DNA from: Flavobacterium jejuense
Lineage (GTDB): Bacteria > Bacteroidota > Bacteroidia > Flavobacteriales > Flavobacteriaceae
Reading direction: 5' to 3'
DNA: 64,000 bases
Assembly (NCBI RefSeq): GCF_006491595.2
Contig: NZ_VEVQ02000001.1
Coordinates: 248,001 to 312,000 of the forward strand
Below are positions 16,787 through 26,113 of the stretch, one piece after another. Position 1 is the stretch's first letter; the number at the start of each line of letters is the position of its first letter. Below the pieces are notes generated by a model that searched no databases, had not been told where the DNA came from, and worked only from the letters and a program-made list of their open reading frames with translations. Made by a program: the position numbers and the translations under genes.

Positions 16787-18403
16787 ATGAAAATTAAAAA
16801 AATTACTTTATTACATGCTTGTCTGTTATTTTCCAGTTTTTTATTACATGCTCAGTATAATTTTGAGCTTATAAAAGACATTAATCCAAATGGTGATTCT
16901 AACCCAGGCAAGTTTACTTACTTTAACAGCAAACTCATTTTTACAGCAGACGATGGAGTGCATGGTAGAGAACCTTGGATATCTGATGGCACTAACGCAG
17001 GAACTTTTATGCTTAAAGATATAAACCCTAATGGAGATACGACTCCTACCCAATTTTATGAATGCAATGGAAAAGTTTATTTTAATGCAGATGACGGAGT
17101 GAATTCTGGACTTTGGGTTACCGACGGTACTACAGTTGGAACTCAATTTTTAAAGAATGTATACATTAGTATAGATATATTTAGTACTTCGGCAATAGTT
17201 TTTAACGAATTATTGTATTTTTCAGGAACAGACAGCACATCTGATACAGAATTATGGGTGACAGACGGTACTACAGTAGGTACACAATTAGTCAAAGATT
17301 TGTATTCGAGCATTAGTAGTAATCCACTAGATTTTGAAGTTTTAAATGGAAACTTATACTTTAGTGCTAGAAATCCACAAACAAGTTCAATAGCATTGTG
17401 GATTTCCGATGGTACAACTTTAGGTACCACAGTTTTAAGTAATGCTCCTATTGAACCGTTCGAATTAACTGCTTTTGGAGGTAAAATCTATTTTAGCGCC
17501 CAAAACAACAGTAATGGTATTGAACTTTGGAGTACAGATGGCACTACCGCAGGAACACAATTGCTTAAAGATATTTATCCTGGAACTGAAAGTTCTAGAC
17601 CTTTTAATTTTAAAGTATTCAATAATAAATTATTTTTTATTGCAAATGATGGTGCTGTAGGAAAAGAATTATGGGTGACAGATGGAACTACAGCAGGAAC
17701 AGTGCTTTTTAGCAACTTGTTAACTCCCGGAGATTCTAATCCAGAAGAGTTTACTGTAGTAAATAATTTACTATTCTTTAGAGCAAATGGTACAACAGTA
17801 GGGGAAGAACTTTTTGCTACTTATGGAGTTTCTGGTAATTTAAATACTTTTTTAGTTAAAGATATTCTTCCTTTTGCTGGAAGTAGTAAGCCTCGTTTTC
17901 TAAATGAATATAATAATGAGCTAATCTTTACTGCTGATGAGACTGCTATTTTCGCATACGATTTATGGGTTTCAAATGGAACACAACCAGGTACTATAAA
18001 AATTTCACCTCCTATAGCTCCTAATGTTGGCCCATTAACGGATAACGGTAGAAATTTTACTAAAGTTAACAACTCCTTGTTTTTTACAGCAAGCTTTAAT
18101 TCTAATGGAAATGAATTGTGGAAACTTACAGCAACTAATTTATCAACTTCAGAATTTGATCTATTAAACGAATTAAAAGTCTATCCAAACCCTACAGATG
18201 ATTTAGTTACTATCCAGTTTCAAAATGATTTTAAAGGGAGTTATTCTTTGTTTAATCAATTAGGAAAACAAATCCTAACTCATACTATTAATTCACTTGA
18301 AACTCAAATTTCATTAGAAAAGTGTACCTCAGGAATGTATCTTTTAGTTTTAAGTAGTGATAATGGAGAACAAATTCAAACCTATAAAATTCTAAAAAAA
18401 TAA
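16787..18403 (+). CDS. Type IX-secreted ELWxxDGT-repeat protein
   Basis: 538 residues. Signal peptide about 1-22. Seven ELWxxDGT-type repeats (for example ELWVTDGTTVGT, ELWSTDGTTAGT, ELWVTDGTTAGT, with the first degenerate as EPWISDGT), spaced about 45-70 residues, suggest a beta-propeller. The C-terminal about 75 residues form a type IX secretion sorting domain with VYPNPTDD, LFNQLGKQI, SGMYLLVL and KILKK. It should be exported across the outer membrane and then anchored or released. No enzymatic residues are seen; such proteins are thought to act as adhesins or surface display modules. It lies downstream of candidate promoter site B and forms a pair with the next gene. Confidence 0.87.
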   Translation: MKIKKITLLHACLLFSSFLLHAQYNFELIKDINPNGDSNPGKFTYFNSKLIFTADDGVHGREPWISDGTNAGTFMLKDINPNGDTTPTQFYECNGKVYFNADDGVNSGLWVTDGTTVGTQFLKNVYISIDIFSTSAIVFNELLYFSGTDSTSDTELWVTDGTTVGTQLVKDLYSSISSNPLDFEVLNGNLYFSARNPQTSSIALWISDGTTLGTTVLSNAPIEPFELTAFGGKIYFSAQNNSNGIELWSTDGTTAGTQLLKDIYPGTESSRPFNFKVFNNKLFFIANDGAVGKELWVTDGTTAGTVLFSNLLTPGDSNPEEFTVVNNLLFFRANGTTVGEELFATYGVSGNLNTFLVKDILPFAGSSKPRFLNEYNNELIFTADETAIFAYDLWVSNGTQPGTIKISPPIAPNVGPLTDNGRNFTKVNNSLFFTASFNSNGNELWKLTATNLSTSEFDLLNELKVYPNPTDDLVTIQFQNDFKGSYSLFNQLGKQILTHTINSLETQISLEKCTSGMYLLVLSSDNGEQIQTYKILKK

Positions 18404-18441
18404 ACAGTACAAAAAAACAGTTACACAAAAACAAAAAAATC

Positions 18442-20121
18442 ATGAATAAAAAAATATACATATTAATTGCTTTTTTTTGGCTTAGTCAATTAAGTATAGC
18501 ACAATACCAGTTTACACAAGTAGCCGAAATTAACGCTGGAAGTGATGGTAGTAATCCAAGGTATTTTATGGAATATAATGGAGAATTGTATTTTAATGCT
18601 TCTGTTAGTTTTCAGCAAAAACTATATAAAACGTCAGGTTCAGGAGCTACTTTAGTGGCTGATATAAATGGAAATGGTGTGGGTTATAACCCTAAACCTT
18701 TAAAAGTAATTAATAATAAATTACTTTTTCTCGCCTCTTCTCAAGCACATGGTGGAGAGCTTTTTATAACAGATGGAACTGCTTCTGGTACAGAAGTCTT
18801 ATTGGATATTTATCCAGGTCCAAATGGATCAAGTCTTAACTATGATTATCTCGATTTCTATGGAGAATTAAATGGAGAATTGTATTTTTGGGCACGAGAA
18901 GTTTCAGGGCCTTATTCGCTTTGGAAAACAGATGGTACTCCTTCAGGAACAGTTAAGGTTTTAGATCCTTCTTTTTCAGGAGGGCCAAATTATATGACAA
19001 CCTATAACGGGAAAATTTACTTCACGGCTTATAGTGCACCAGGCGAAAATCCTGAATTGTATGTTACTGATGGAACTGCTAGTGGAACCGGACTGTTTTT
19101 AGAAATTAACCCTTCAACAGCATCAAATTTGTCTTCTGGTTCTAATCCAAATGATTTGTTTGTATATGATAGCTATTTGTTTTTTTCTGCTGATGATGGA
19201 ACCAATGGAAGAGAACTTTGGAGAACCGATGGGACAGCTATTGGAACAACCATGGTGGCAGACATTTTTCCAAATACTTTAAATCCTTCTTTTGGAAAAG
19301 GGAGTGGTCCAGATGATTTTATCGAATTTAATAACGAACTTTATTTTACAGCAAGAGGTTATGATGCAGGTTTAAACCAAATAACAGGCACTGAATTGTA
19401 TAAATATACTGTTGCAAATGGCTGGAATCGAGTAAAAGACTTTTATTCTGGTAATTTAAATGATGGTATTAGCACTAGTAATCCTTTTTTTATTTTAAAC
19501 AATGAGTTATATGTGATAGCAAAAGATGGAACAGCGAGTTCAAGAGAGATTTGGAAAACGGATGGTACGGAGAATGGAACAATAAAAGTGATCAATTCGA
19601 GTACTCTAAATAATGTCTCTCCTTATTTTTCATTGCTGGACAAAACATTTACAGTTTTAAATAACAAATTGTATTTTGAGCATAATGCACAACAGGTTTG
19701 GGTTACGGATGGAACAGATGCAGGTACACAGAAAATAACAAATACAGGTGTAACAAATGTGCCTACAGGTGTTACGGTTTTTCAACCTGTTGTTTACAAT
19801 AATGAAGTTTATTTTGATGGGAAATATCCAACACAAGGAGTCGAACTTTGGAAAATAACAGATACTACTTTATCTATTGAAGATTTTAATTCAGAAAATG
19901 CAATTACTCTTTATCCAAATCCTACAATTGATATTGTTAATCTGAATACACAAATGATTAATTTTAAAATACAAGTATTTGATATTTTTGGAAAAGAAGT
20001 ACTAAATGTGAAAAATGAAAGAGTAATAAGTCTTGAGAAATATGCTTCTGGTCTTTATTTTATTCAAGTGACTAACGAAAAATCATCTTATAAAAAAACC
20101 ATTAAAATTATTAAGGGATAA
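18442..20121 (+). CDS. Type IX-secreted ELWxxDGT-repeat protein, paralog
   Basis: 559 residues. Signal peptide about 1-20 (LSQLSIAQ). Six recognisable repeats: ELFITDGTASGT, SLWKTDGTPSGT, ELYVTDGTASGT, ELWRTDGTAIGT, EIWKTDGTENGT and QVWVTDGTDAGT. The C-terminal sorting domain has LYPNPTID, VFDIFGKEVL, SGLYFIQV and KIIKG. The gene is separated by 38 nt from its paralog, with which it is probably co-transcribed from site B, and is followed by a strong terminator. Function unknown beyond surface exposure. Confidence 0.87.
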   Translation: MNKKIYILIAFFWLSQLSIAQYQFTQVAEINAGSDGSNPRYFMEYNGELYFNASVSFQQKLYKTSGSGATLVADINGNGVGYNPKPLKVINNKLLFLASSQAHGGELFITDGTASGTEVLLDIYPGPNGSSLNYDYLDFYGELNGELYFWAREVSGPYSLWKTDGTPSGTVKVLDPSFSGGPNYMTTYNGKIYFTAYSAPGENPELYVTDGTASGTGLFLEINPSTASNLSSGSNPNDLFVYDSYLFFSADDGTNGRELWRTDGTAIGTTMVADIFPNTLNPSFGKGSGPDDFIEFNNELYFTARGYDAGLNQITGTELYKYTVANGWNRVKDFYSGNLNDGISTSNPFFILNNELYVIAKDGTASSREIWKTDGTENGTIKVINSSTLNNVSPYFSLLDKTFTVLNNKLYFEHNAQQVWVTDGTDAGTQKITNTGVTNVPTGVTVFQPVVYNNEVYFDGKYPTQGVELWKITDTTLSIEDFNSENAITLYPNPTIDIVNLNTQMINFKIQVFDIFGKEVLNVKNERVISLEKYASGLYFIQVTNEKSSYKKTIKIIKG

Positions 20122-20138
20122 GTGTGAGTTTGTTTGTA

Positions 20139-20164
20139 AAGCCTTGTGAAAGCAAGGCTTTTTT
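20139..20164 (+). terminator. Rho-independent terminator after the ELWxxDGT genes
   Basis: AAGCCTTG / CAAGGCTT with a 6-nt loop, followed by a T-run. The minus-strand gene ends at 20163, so it may serve both directions. Confidence 0.85.
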
Positions 20165-20732
20165 ATTCTATACACCTCAAATAATCTATAAAATAAGAAC
20201 TAGGTTTTAAAGATTGATTTAAAATTTCAGATTCTATTGCATCGGGTAAAATATAGTCTTTTGTTTCTCCTGAAAATTGAACACGCATTACTATAATACG
20301 TGATTTTTTTAAGTCCTCATAATTCATTTTGGTAAACATAAAATAACCTGTTAATAAACGTATATTACTTTTTTCTTCAGCAATGTACGAAAGGGCAGAA
20401 CAGGTCTCATCATTAGAACTTATTAAAGTAATAATGGAACCGTTTTCCAATTGAAAAATAATTTTAGATTTTTTATTAAAACATTTTACAGGAATAAAAT
20501 CAAAGCTTTTTTGAATTTGTTGAAAACTTAAGGTTGGAACTCCATTATTGTTTATTAAATTAAACTGAATGAATTCTTTAGAATTACCAAAGACTTTTTC
20601 ATAGACTAATTTGCTATTTAAAGCTTTTATATACGTCGAATCTGTTTTTTCTTCGAAATCATATTTGCAATCTTTTTTTTGACTGAAATTTAAAAGAGGT
20701 AATAAGAAAAAAAGTAAAAATAATTGTTTCAT
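20163..20732 (-). CDS. Small exported protein of unknown function
   Basis: 189 residues from the ATG at 20732, which begins a good signal peptide (MKQLFLLFFLLPLLNFSQ) and lies 5 nt after the methyltransferase stop; an upstream ATG at 20753 would overlap that gene. The mature part contains three cysteines (DCKYDF, PVKCFNKK, ETCSALSY) and no motif I recognise. It is the last gene of a three-gene minus-strand run with the AI-2E permease and the methyltransferase. Confidence 0.65.
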   Translation of the reverse strand: MKQLFLLFFLLPLLNFSQKKDCKYDFEEKTDSTYIKALNSKLVYEKVFGNSKEFIQFNLINNNGVPTLSFQQIQKSFDFIPVKCFNKKSKIIFQLENGSIITLISSNDETCSALSYIAEEKSNIRLLTGYFMFTKMNYEDLKKSRIIVMRVQFSGETKDYILPDAIESEILNQSLKPSSYFIDYLRCIE

Positions 20733-20737
20733 GAGTT

Positions 20738-21916
20738 TTATATTTTTGAGCAAAGCAAAACTATTTTATTATTTTGAATATCTGTGGTAAAAAAAGCAAA
20801 AATCGTTCCACCATCTTTAATTTTGTACTTTTTTCTAATTTCATCCACTTTTATTGGAAAATTTCGAGTGGTGATATTCATTTTTTTGTTTTGCAAATGT
20901 GTTTTAATTTCACTTTTTTGGAAAGGAATTATGGCGTCTATTTTAAAACTTCTTCCAGGAAATTGAATTTTTTCATTTGAAGTGTACAAATGTGAATGTT
21001 GATGTAATTTATCTAGAGCAAATAAGTTAGAAAAGGCATTAAAATTCCCAGATTTTAGAAGTGCTACATTGGGTTCGTACAAGTACTTCTTTGGTAAAGA
21101 AAAGGTCGCAATAGACTCTTCGTTTGAAGAGGTAGTGACAATTTGAGTCTCTTCTTTTTCAATATTTATGGCGCTAATTGAAATAGTATCAGTATACTTG
21201 TTTTCTATTTCCCAAAGTAACTCTTTAACTTCGTTTTCAATGGCTAGAATATGAATTTTTTTAACAAATTGTAATTCTAGTAAACCTGATTGAATGTCTA
21301 AAAAAGGAGCGGTTTTAATGAGTATATTATTGGTAAACTGAAAATAAAAGTCCAAAAGTTCTGGGACATTTGGTTCACAATCTCTTAAAAGAAAAACTTT
21401 GCCTTTAGTATCATTTCTTCTTGAAGGATCAATATATAACCAACTAAATTTTTGATTTAAGTTTTCTAGTGTTTTTGTGCTATCACCAACGATACATTCA
21501 ATATTTTTTTTACTTAATTGCTGAAAATTATGCTTCACAATAAAAGATAATTCAGGGTTAATTTCACAATGAATTACTTTTTGGAAAACGGAAGAAAAAT
21601 AGTAATCATCTATACCAAAACCTCCTGATAAATCAATTAAATTTTCTCCAGATACTAAGGAACTTTTATATTTAGCTGCTATTTCTGAGGAAGTTTGTTC
21701 AATTGAAATTTTTGATGGATATAAAATTTTTGATGTATTGAACCAAGTAGGTAATTTTTTTTTAGCCTTTTGTTTAGAAACAATTTGATTGATAATTGAA
21801 ATATAATCTATTGAAAACTCATTTTTATGAAATGCTAATTGACTGACATCTTTCTCAATATTAACGGAAATAAATTCTTGTATTTCAGGTTGTAATAATA
21901 ATTTTAAAGAATGCAT
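20738..21916 (-). CDS. THUMP-like SAM-dependent methyltransferase
   Basis: 392 residues. The Rossmann-type methyltransferase core (about 60-230) has the SAM-binding loop LIDLSGGFGIDDYYFS, then the acidic position in CEINPEL and the DPPY-like WLYIDPSRRN. The C-terminal region has the THUMP-like/ferredoxin-like domain typical of a Bacteroidota family (relatives of PG_1098) annotated as class I methyltransferase. The substrate is not known, but RNA is likely from family architecture. Its start shares a base with the stop of the upstream permease gene (TAATG), so translation is coupled. Confidence 0.82.
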   Translation of the reverse strand: MHSLKLLLQPEIQEFISVNIEKDVSQLAFHKNEFSIDYISIINQIVSKQKAKKKLPTWFNTSKILYPSKISIEQTSSEIAAKYKSSLVSGENLIDLSGGFGIDDYYFSSVFQKVIHCEINPELSFIVKHNFQQLSKKNIECIVGDSTKTLENLNQKFSWLYIDPSRRNDTKGKVFLLRDCEPNVPELLDFYFQFTNNILIKTAPFLDIQSGLLELQFVKKIHILAIENEVKELLWEIENKYTDTISISAINIEKEETQIVTTSSNEESIATFSLPKKYLYEPNVALLKSGNFNAFSNLFALDKLHQHSHLYTSNEKIQFPGRSFKIDAIIPFQKSEIKTHLQNKKMNITTRNFPIKVDEIRKKYKIKDGGTIFAFFTTDIQNNKIVLLCSKI

Positions 21917-23004
21917 TAAATGTCTTTTGTTAAAGCTTTTATAATTCTATTATCAGGTAAAAACTCTTTGCCAATTACTTTAAGAGCAGTGTAAGATGGG
22001 ACGGCAATTATCATTCCTGTTATACCAAATAAAATTCCTGCACAAATGATGACCAAAAATATCTCTAATGGGTGTGATTTAGTACTTTTTGAAAAAATAA
22101 TAGGCTGACTTAAATTATTGTCTATCAATTGAACAACAAGCATACCACAAAGTACATACAAAGTGGTGGGAATTGTATTTTGAATAAAATCATGTCCAAT
22201 ACCACTAATCATTATTAGTACTGAAGCCACAATCATACCTAAAAGCGGACCTAAATAAGGGATAATGTTTAAAACGGCACAGAGTAATGCTATAATAAAA
22301 GCATTGTCTATACCAAAAATCAAAAATACAATTAGATATAATATTAATATGATGAATAATTGTAATAAAAGACCAATAAAATATCTTGAAAGTAAATGTT
22401 GAATTTTTTCCATTGATGTTAAAATCTTAGTCTTATGATTTCTAGGAAGTACAAATTTAAATATCCTAAAAGCTTGATCTTTTTCCCTTAGTAAAAAAAA
22501 GGATATAAAAAGAACTGAAGCTAATCCCATTCCAAAATTACCTACTATATTGATAATTCCATTAAAAATATTTGGTATAAAATTAAAATTAATTTTTGAA
22601 GAGATGTCAGAGCCTTCAAATACTTGTTTAAGATTAATATGATGGGATTCTAAATACAGACTTATTGAATTTACTATATCATTAAAACTACTTTCTAATG
22701 AATTAATATCTAAAAGAGAAAGGTTTTCTCCTTGAGAAATAATTAGTGGCACAAATAGCAAAGCGAAACTAACAATAAACAAAAGAGAGAGAAGCAAAGT
22801 AGTGATTACAGCTAATGTATTCTTAAATTTTAATTTATTTTTTAAAAATTGAACTATAGGGTTCGTAATTAAAGAGAAGACTACTGCAATTAGTAAGTAA
22901 ACAATAACAATGAATATTTTATACAGTAAAATCAAAACAAGACTTATTCCTGTTAAAATAAGTAATGTTCTTAGTAAACCATTTGAAAGTTCTTTTGATG
23001 TCAT
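21916..23004 (-). CDS. AI-2E family (PerM-like) membrane permease
   Basis: 362 residues with about eight predicted membrane helices: a hydrophobic pair at 13-45, one at about 60-85, one at about 155-175 and a cluster from 210 to 345. The conserved stretch LLCAVLNIIPYLGPLLGMI, in the family's position, identifies the UPF0118/AI-2E exporter group. The family has been linked to autoinducer-2 export and to Na+/H+ antiport, so the substrate here is open. It is the first gene of the run with the methyltransferase. Confidence 0.88.
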   Translation of the reverse strand: MTSKELSNGLLRTLLILTGISLVLILLYKIFIVIVYLLIAVVFSLITNPIVQFLKNKLKFKNTLAVITTLLLSLLFIVSFALLFVPLIISQGENLSLLDINSLESSFNDIVNSISLYLESHHINLKQVFEGSDISSKINFNFIPNIFNGIINIVGNFGMGLASVLFISFFLLREKDQAFRIFKFVLPRNHKTKILTSMEKIQHLLSRYFIGLLLQLFIILILYLIVFLIFGIDNAFIIALLCAVLNIIPYLGPLLGMIVASVLIMISGIGHDFIQNTIPTTLYVLCGMLVVQLIDNNLSQPIIFSKSTKSHPLEIFLVIICAGILFGITGMIIAVPSYTALKVIGKEFLPDNRIIKALTKDI

Positions 23005-23009
23005 GAACC

Positions 23010-23048
23010 AAAAATAAAAAAAAACTCGCTAACTGATAGCGAGTTTTA
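23010..23048 (-). terminator. Terminator of the upstream-lying M43 protease gene
   Basis: AAAACTCGCTA / TAGCGAGTTTT with a 5-nt loop, and a long A-run on the plus strand that is a T-run on the minus strand, just beyond the stop at 23074. Confidence 0.88.
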
Positions 23049-23073
23049 TGTAATTGTTTGATTTAGTTTTTAT

Positions 23074-24030
23074 TTATCTAAAAGAAGCTCTTGAACCTCC
23101 AACATTAAATATAGCTAACATTCTGCTTTTTTGCCCATTAGAAAACATATACATTCCTCTGTCATCTGTATAGTCCATATAGTTCATATACATTTCTAAA
23201 GGAGTACCTGAGCAAGTTGATCTATGCCCAACTGCTGGAACACCATAATTTGCTGTATTATGAGTAGGTGTATCAGATACTAAATCAGATCCACAAGTTG
23301 CATCACCCCAAATATGACGTAAATTCATCCAGTGACCTACTTCGTGAGTAGCTGTTCTTCCTAAGTTAAAAGGATAGGTTGCTGTTCCTGTTGTTCCAAC
23401 ATATCTTGAATCGCAGACAACACCATCTGTAGCAGAAGATCCTCCAGGGAATTGTGCATATCCTAAAATTCCACCACCAATTGTACATATCCAAATATTT
23501 AATTTAGTAGTTGGTGAAGTAGGGTTTAGACCACCTCTGTTTGATTTTTTCATAGCATCTCTAGTACCCCAAGATGACTTGTTCGTTGATTTTCTATTAA
23601 TTGCATCTAATACAAAACGAATACCAACATTAGCTCTTACACTGCTGTAAGGATTATTAGCTGTGTTATAATCTGAATTTTGAGCATTAAAATCTTTGTT
23701 TAATACATCAATTTGAGATTGTAATTGTGCTTGTGAAATGTTTTCAGAAGAAGTTCGATATAGTACATTGAATACAACAGGAATTTCTAAAACACCGTTT
23801 ACGATTCTTCCTTGACTAATCATTTGTGATGTAGCTACTTCAATGTCTTGCATTCTTTTTGCTAATCCTGGATTTTCTTTTAATTGCCATTGTAAAACCT
23901 CCTCTGATGCACAACCTCTGTGTGCACTAACAGATGCTTCAGTTGTTTCTGTCTCTGAAATAGAATTGTCTTCATTGTTACAAGAAAACATTATCATTAC
24001 TGCTGAAACTGTTAAAAAAAATTTTTTCAT
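23074..24030 (-). CDS. M43-family (pappalysin-like) zinc metalloprotease, lipoprotein
   Basis: 318 residues from the ATG at 24030, which gives a lipoprotein signal (MIMFSCNNED, Cys17); the ORF could extend 16 codons further. The zinc motif HEVGHWMNLRH matches HExxHxxxxxH with a Met-turn MNYMDY. The pro-region carries AHRGCAS before the catalytic domain. In ulilysin-type M43 proteases a pro-region cysteine acts as a cysteine switch, so this Cys could do the same here. About 80% identical by eye to the neighbour at 24345, indicating recent tandem duplication. Confidence 0.92.
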   Translation of the reverse strand: MKKFFLTVSAVMIMFSCNNEDNSISETETTEASVSAHRGCASEEVLQWQLKENPGLAKRMQDIEVATSQMISQGRIVNGVLEIPVVFNVLYRTSSENISQAQLQSQIDVLNKDFNAQNSDYNTANNPYSSVRANVGIRFVLDAINRKSTNKSSWGTRDAMKKSNRGGLNPTSPTTKLNIWICTIGGGILGYAQFPGGSSATDGVVCDSRYVGTTGTATYPFNLGRTATHEVGHWMNLRHIWGDATCGSDLVSDTPTHNTANYGVPAVGHRSTCSGTPLEMYMNYMDYTDDRGMYMFSNGQKSRMLAIFNVGGSRASFR

Positions 24031-24290
24031 AATGTAAACTGTTTGTTTGTTAATATTTATATTGCAATTATATAACATAAAAACATAACATTATTATTTT
24101 TTTAATTGTTTTTTTTACATATTTATTGTATTTTTTGTTAAAATTAGTAAATTAAATTCATTTGTTTCTTGTTTTAAAGGGAGTTTATTGAATAATTAAA
24201 AATAGTTATAGATGTTTTTTTTTTTTTTCAGGTAGTAAGAACAAAATTGAATAAATGTTGACTTTGTTTATTTATGATTTTATAAAATAA

Positions 24291-24327
24291 AAAAAACCAC
24301 CAGTAATTATATACTGATGGTTTTTAT
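24291..24327 (-). terminator. Terminator between the tandem M43 genes
   Basis: ACCACCAGTA / TACTGATGGT with one wobble pair, T-run on the minus strand, right after the stop at 24345. The rest of the 24031-24344 gap is AT-rich, includes a 15-T run near 24214-24228, and shows no further gene. Confidence 0.75.
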
Positions 24328-24344
24328 TTAGTAAATCGTAATTA

Positions 24345-25298
24345 TTATCTAAAAGAAGCTCTTGAACCTCCTACATTAAATATGGCTAACATTCTACTCT
24401 TTTGACCGTTTGAAAACATGTACATCCCTCTATCATCTGTATAATCCATATAATTCATATACATTTCTAAAGGAGTTCCTGAACATGTGCTTTTATGTCC
24501 CACAGCAGGTACTCCATAATTAGCAGCATTGTGAGTTGGAGTGTCTGATACTAAGTCTGATCCGCAAGTAGCATCACCCCAAATGTGACGTAAATTCATC
24601 CAATGCCCAACTTCATGAGTTGCAGTTCTACCTAAATTAAATGGATAAGTTGCAGTACCTGTTGTACCGGTGTATTTTGAATCAATAGCTACACCATCTG
24701 TAGCAGATGATCCACCTGGAAACTGAGCATATCCTAAAATTCCACCACCAATAGTACAAACCCAATAGTTGAGTTTTGTAGTAGGAGATGTAGGAGCAAT
24801 TCCTCCAGTGCTTGTTTTTTTCATAGCATCATTTGTTCCCCATGATGTCTTAGTTGTGCTCTTTCTGATAACTTGATCTAATACAAAACGTATTCCTACA
24901 TTTGCTCTTACACTGCTATAAGGATTGTTGGCAGTATTGTAATCTGAATTTTGTGCATTAAAATCTTTGTTTAATACATCAATTTGTGATTGTAGTTGAG
25001 CGGTAGAAATGTTTTCAGCAGTAGTTCTGTATAATACGTTGAATACTACTGGAATTTCTAAAACTCCATTTACAATTCTTCCTTCAGAAATGGCTTTTGC
25101 AGTTTGTAATTCAATGTCTTGCATTCTTTTAGCTAATCCTGGATCAGCGATTAACTGTTTCTGTAATACTTCGTCTGAAGCACATCCTCTATGTGCAACT
25201 TCAAGATCTTTGGAATTGGTTTCTTCTATTGCTCTGTCTTCATTTTGACAAGAAAAACCTAAAATTAGCACAGATGCTAGCACGAAAATTTTTTTCAT
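24345..25298 (-). CDS. M43-family (pappalysin-like) zinc metalloprotease, tandem paralog
   Basis: 317 residues. Lipoprotein signal ending LGFSC (Cys17). Zinc site H228-E229-H232-H238 in HEVGHWMNLRH, Met-turn at Met284 in MNYMDY, and the pro-region HRGCAS with Cys39 as possible latency switch. It is nearly identical to the protease downstream from about residue 80 onward and diverges in the pro-region and in an insert region (IRKSTTKTSWGTNDAMKK). The lipid anchor suggests outer-membrane or surface location; substrates are unknown. Confidence 0.92.
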   Translation of the reverse strand: MKKIFVLASVLILGFSCQNEDRAIEETNSKDLEVAHRGCASDEVLQKQLIADPGLAKRMQDIELQTAKAISEGRIVNGVLEIPVVFNVLYRTTAENISTAQLQSQIDVLNKDFNAQNSDYNTANNPYSSVRANVGIRFVLDQVIRKSTTKTSWGTNDAMKKTSTGGIAPTSPTTKLNYWVCTIGGGILGYAQFPGGSSATDGVAIDSKYTGTTGTATYPFNLGRTATHEVGHWMNLRHIWGDATCGSDLVSDTPTHNAANYGVPAVGHKSTCSGTPLEMYMNYMDYTDDRGMYMFSNGQKSRMLAIFNVGGSRASFR

Positions 25299-25476
25299 AA
25301 TTACTGTTTGTTTGATGTTAAGATTATGTTATTTTATAACACCACAATATTATGTTAAAAAAAGATTCGATTTTCAAAAAAAAGTGATATTGGTATATTG
25401 TTTTATAAAAAAGTTTTCTATATAATTGCAAAAACCGCAATAAAAATATTAAAGTACTAAGTATATGGTTGTGTTT

Positions 25477-26112
25477 TTAGTTTTTGAATGCATAATTTAT
25501 AATGTTGGCTCCCATTTTTAAAGCTTTTTCTCTTATTTCTAATGGATCATTGTGAATCTCAGCATTTTCCCATCCATCACCTAAATCAGATTCGTAGGTA
25601 TATAGTAATACTAAACGGTTTTCAATAAATATTCCAAATGCTTGTGGTTTCTTATTATCGTGCTCATGAATTTTTGGCAATCCATTGGGGAAATTATAAG
25701 GAGTATTGAAAATTTCATGAGTAATAGGTATTTCTACTAGATTGTTTTGTGGAAATAATTTATTAATTTCTTTTCTAATATATTCATCCATACCGTAATT
25801 ATCATCTATGTGTAGAAAACCACCAGAAGTAAGGTAATTCTTTAAATTTTGTGATTCATTAGGAGAAAAGATTACATTACCATGACCTGTCATGTGAATA
25901 AATGGGTAAGAAAAAATATCAGAACTATTAACTTCTACAGTTGCTATTTTAGGAGTAATCTTAGTATTAATATTTTGATTGCAAAATTGAACTAAGTTTG
26001 GTAATGATGTTGGATTAGCATACCAATCTCCACCTCCAGAATATTTTAGTATGGCAACTTCTTGTGAAAAAGAAAGGTTTGTAAGTAAAAGTAAAAGAAA
26101 TAGTTGTTTCAT
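25477..26112 (-). CDS. DUF4159-family exported protein
   Basis: 211 residues from the ATG at 26112, which starts a clean signal peptide (MKQLFLLLLLTNLSFSQ); the alternative ATG at 26121 overlaps rsmE by 8 bp. The conserved family motifs LKYSGGGDWYANPTSLPNL, HMTGHGNV and FLHIDDNYGMDEY place it in DUF4159, whose function is unknown and which has a glutamine-amidotransferase-like fold. It is the last gene of a tsaD-rsmE-DUF4159 run on the minus strand. Confidence 0.88.
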   Translation of the reverse strand: MKQLFLLLLLTNLSFSQEVAILKYSGGGDWYANPTSLPNLVQFCNQNINTKITPKIATVEVNSSDIFSYPFIHMTGHGNVIFSPNESQNLKNYLTSGGFLHIDDNYGMDEYIRKEINKLFPQNNLVEIPITHEIFNTPYNFPNGLPKIHEHDNKKPQAFGIFIENRLVLLYTYESDLGDGWENAEIHNDPLEIREKALKMGANIINYAFKN

Positions 26113-26113
26113 T

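Noticed and set aside
24214..24228. Run of 15 T's as a phase-variation tract
   Set aside because: It is intergenic, about 185 bp from the nearest start codon (24030), with no promoter element spaced around it, so slippage is unlikely to switch a gene.
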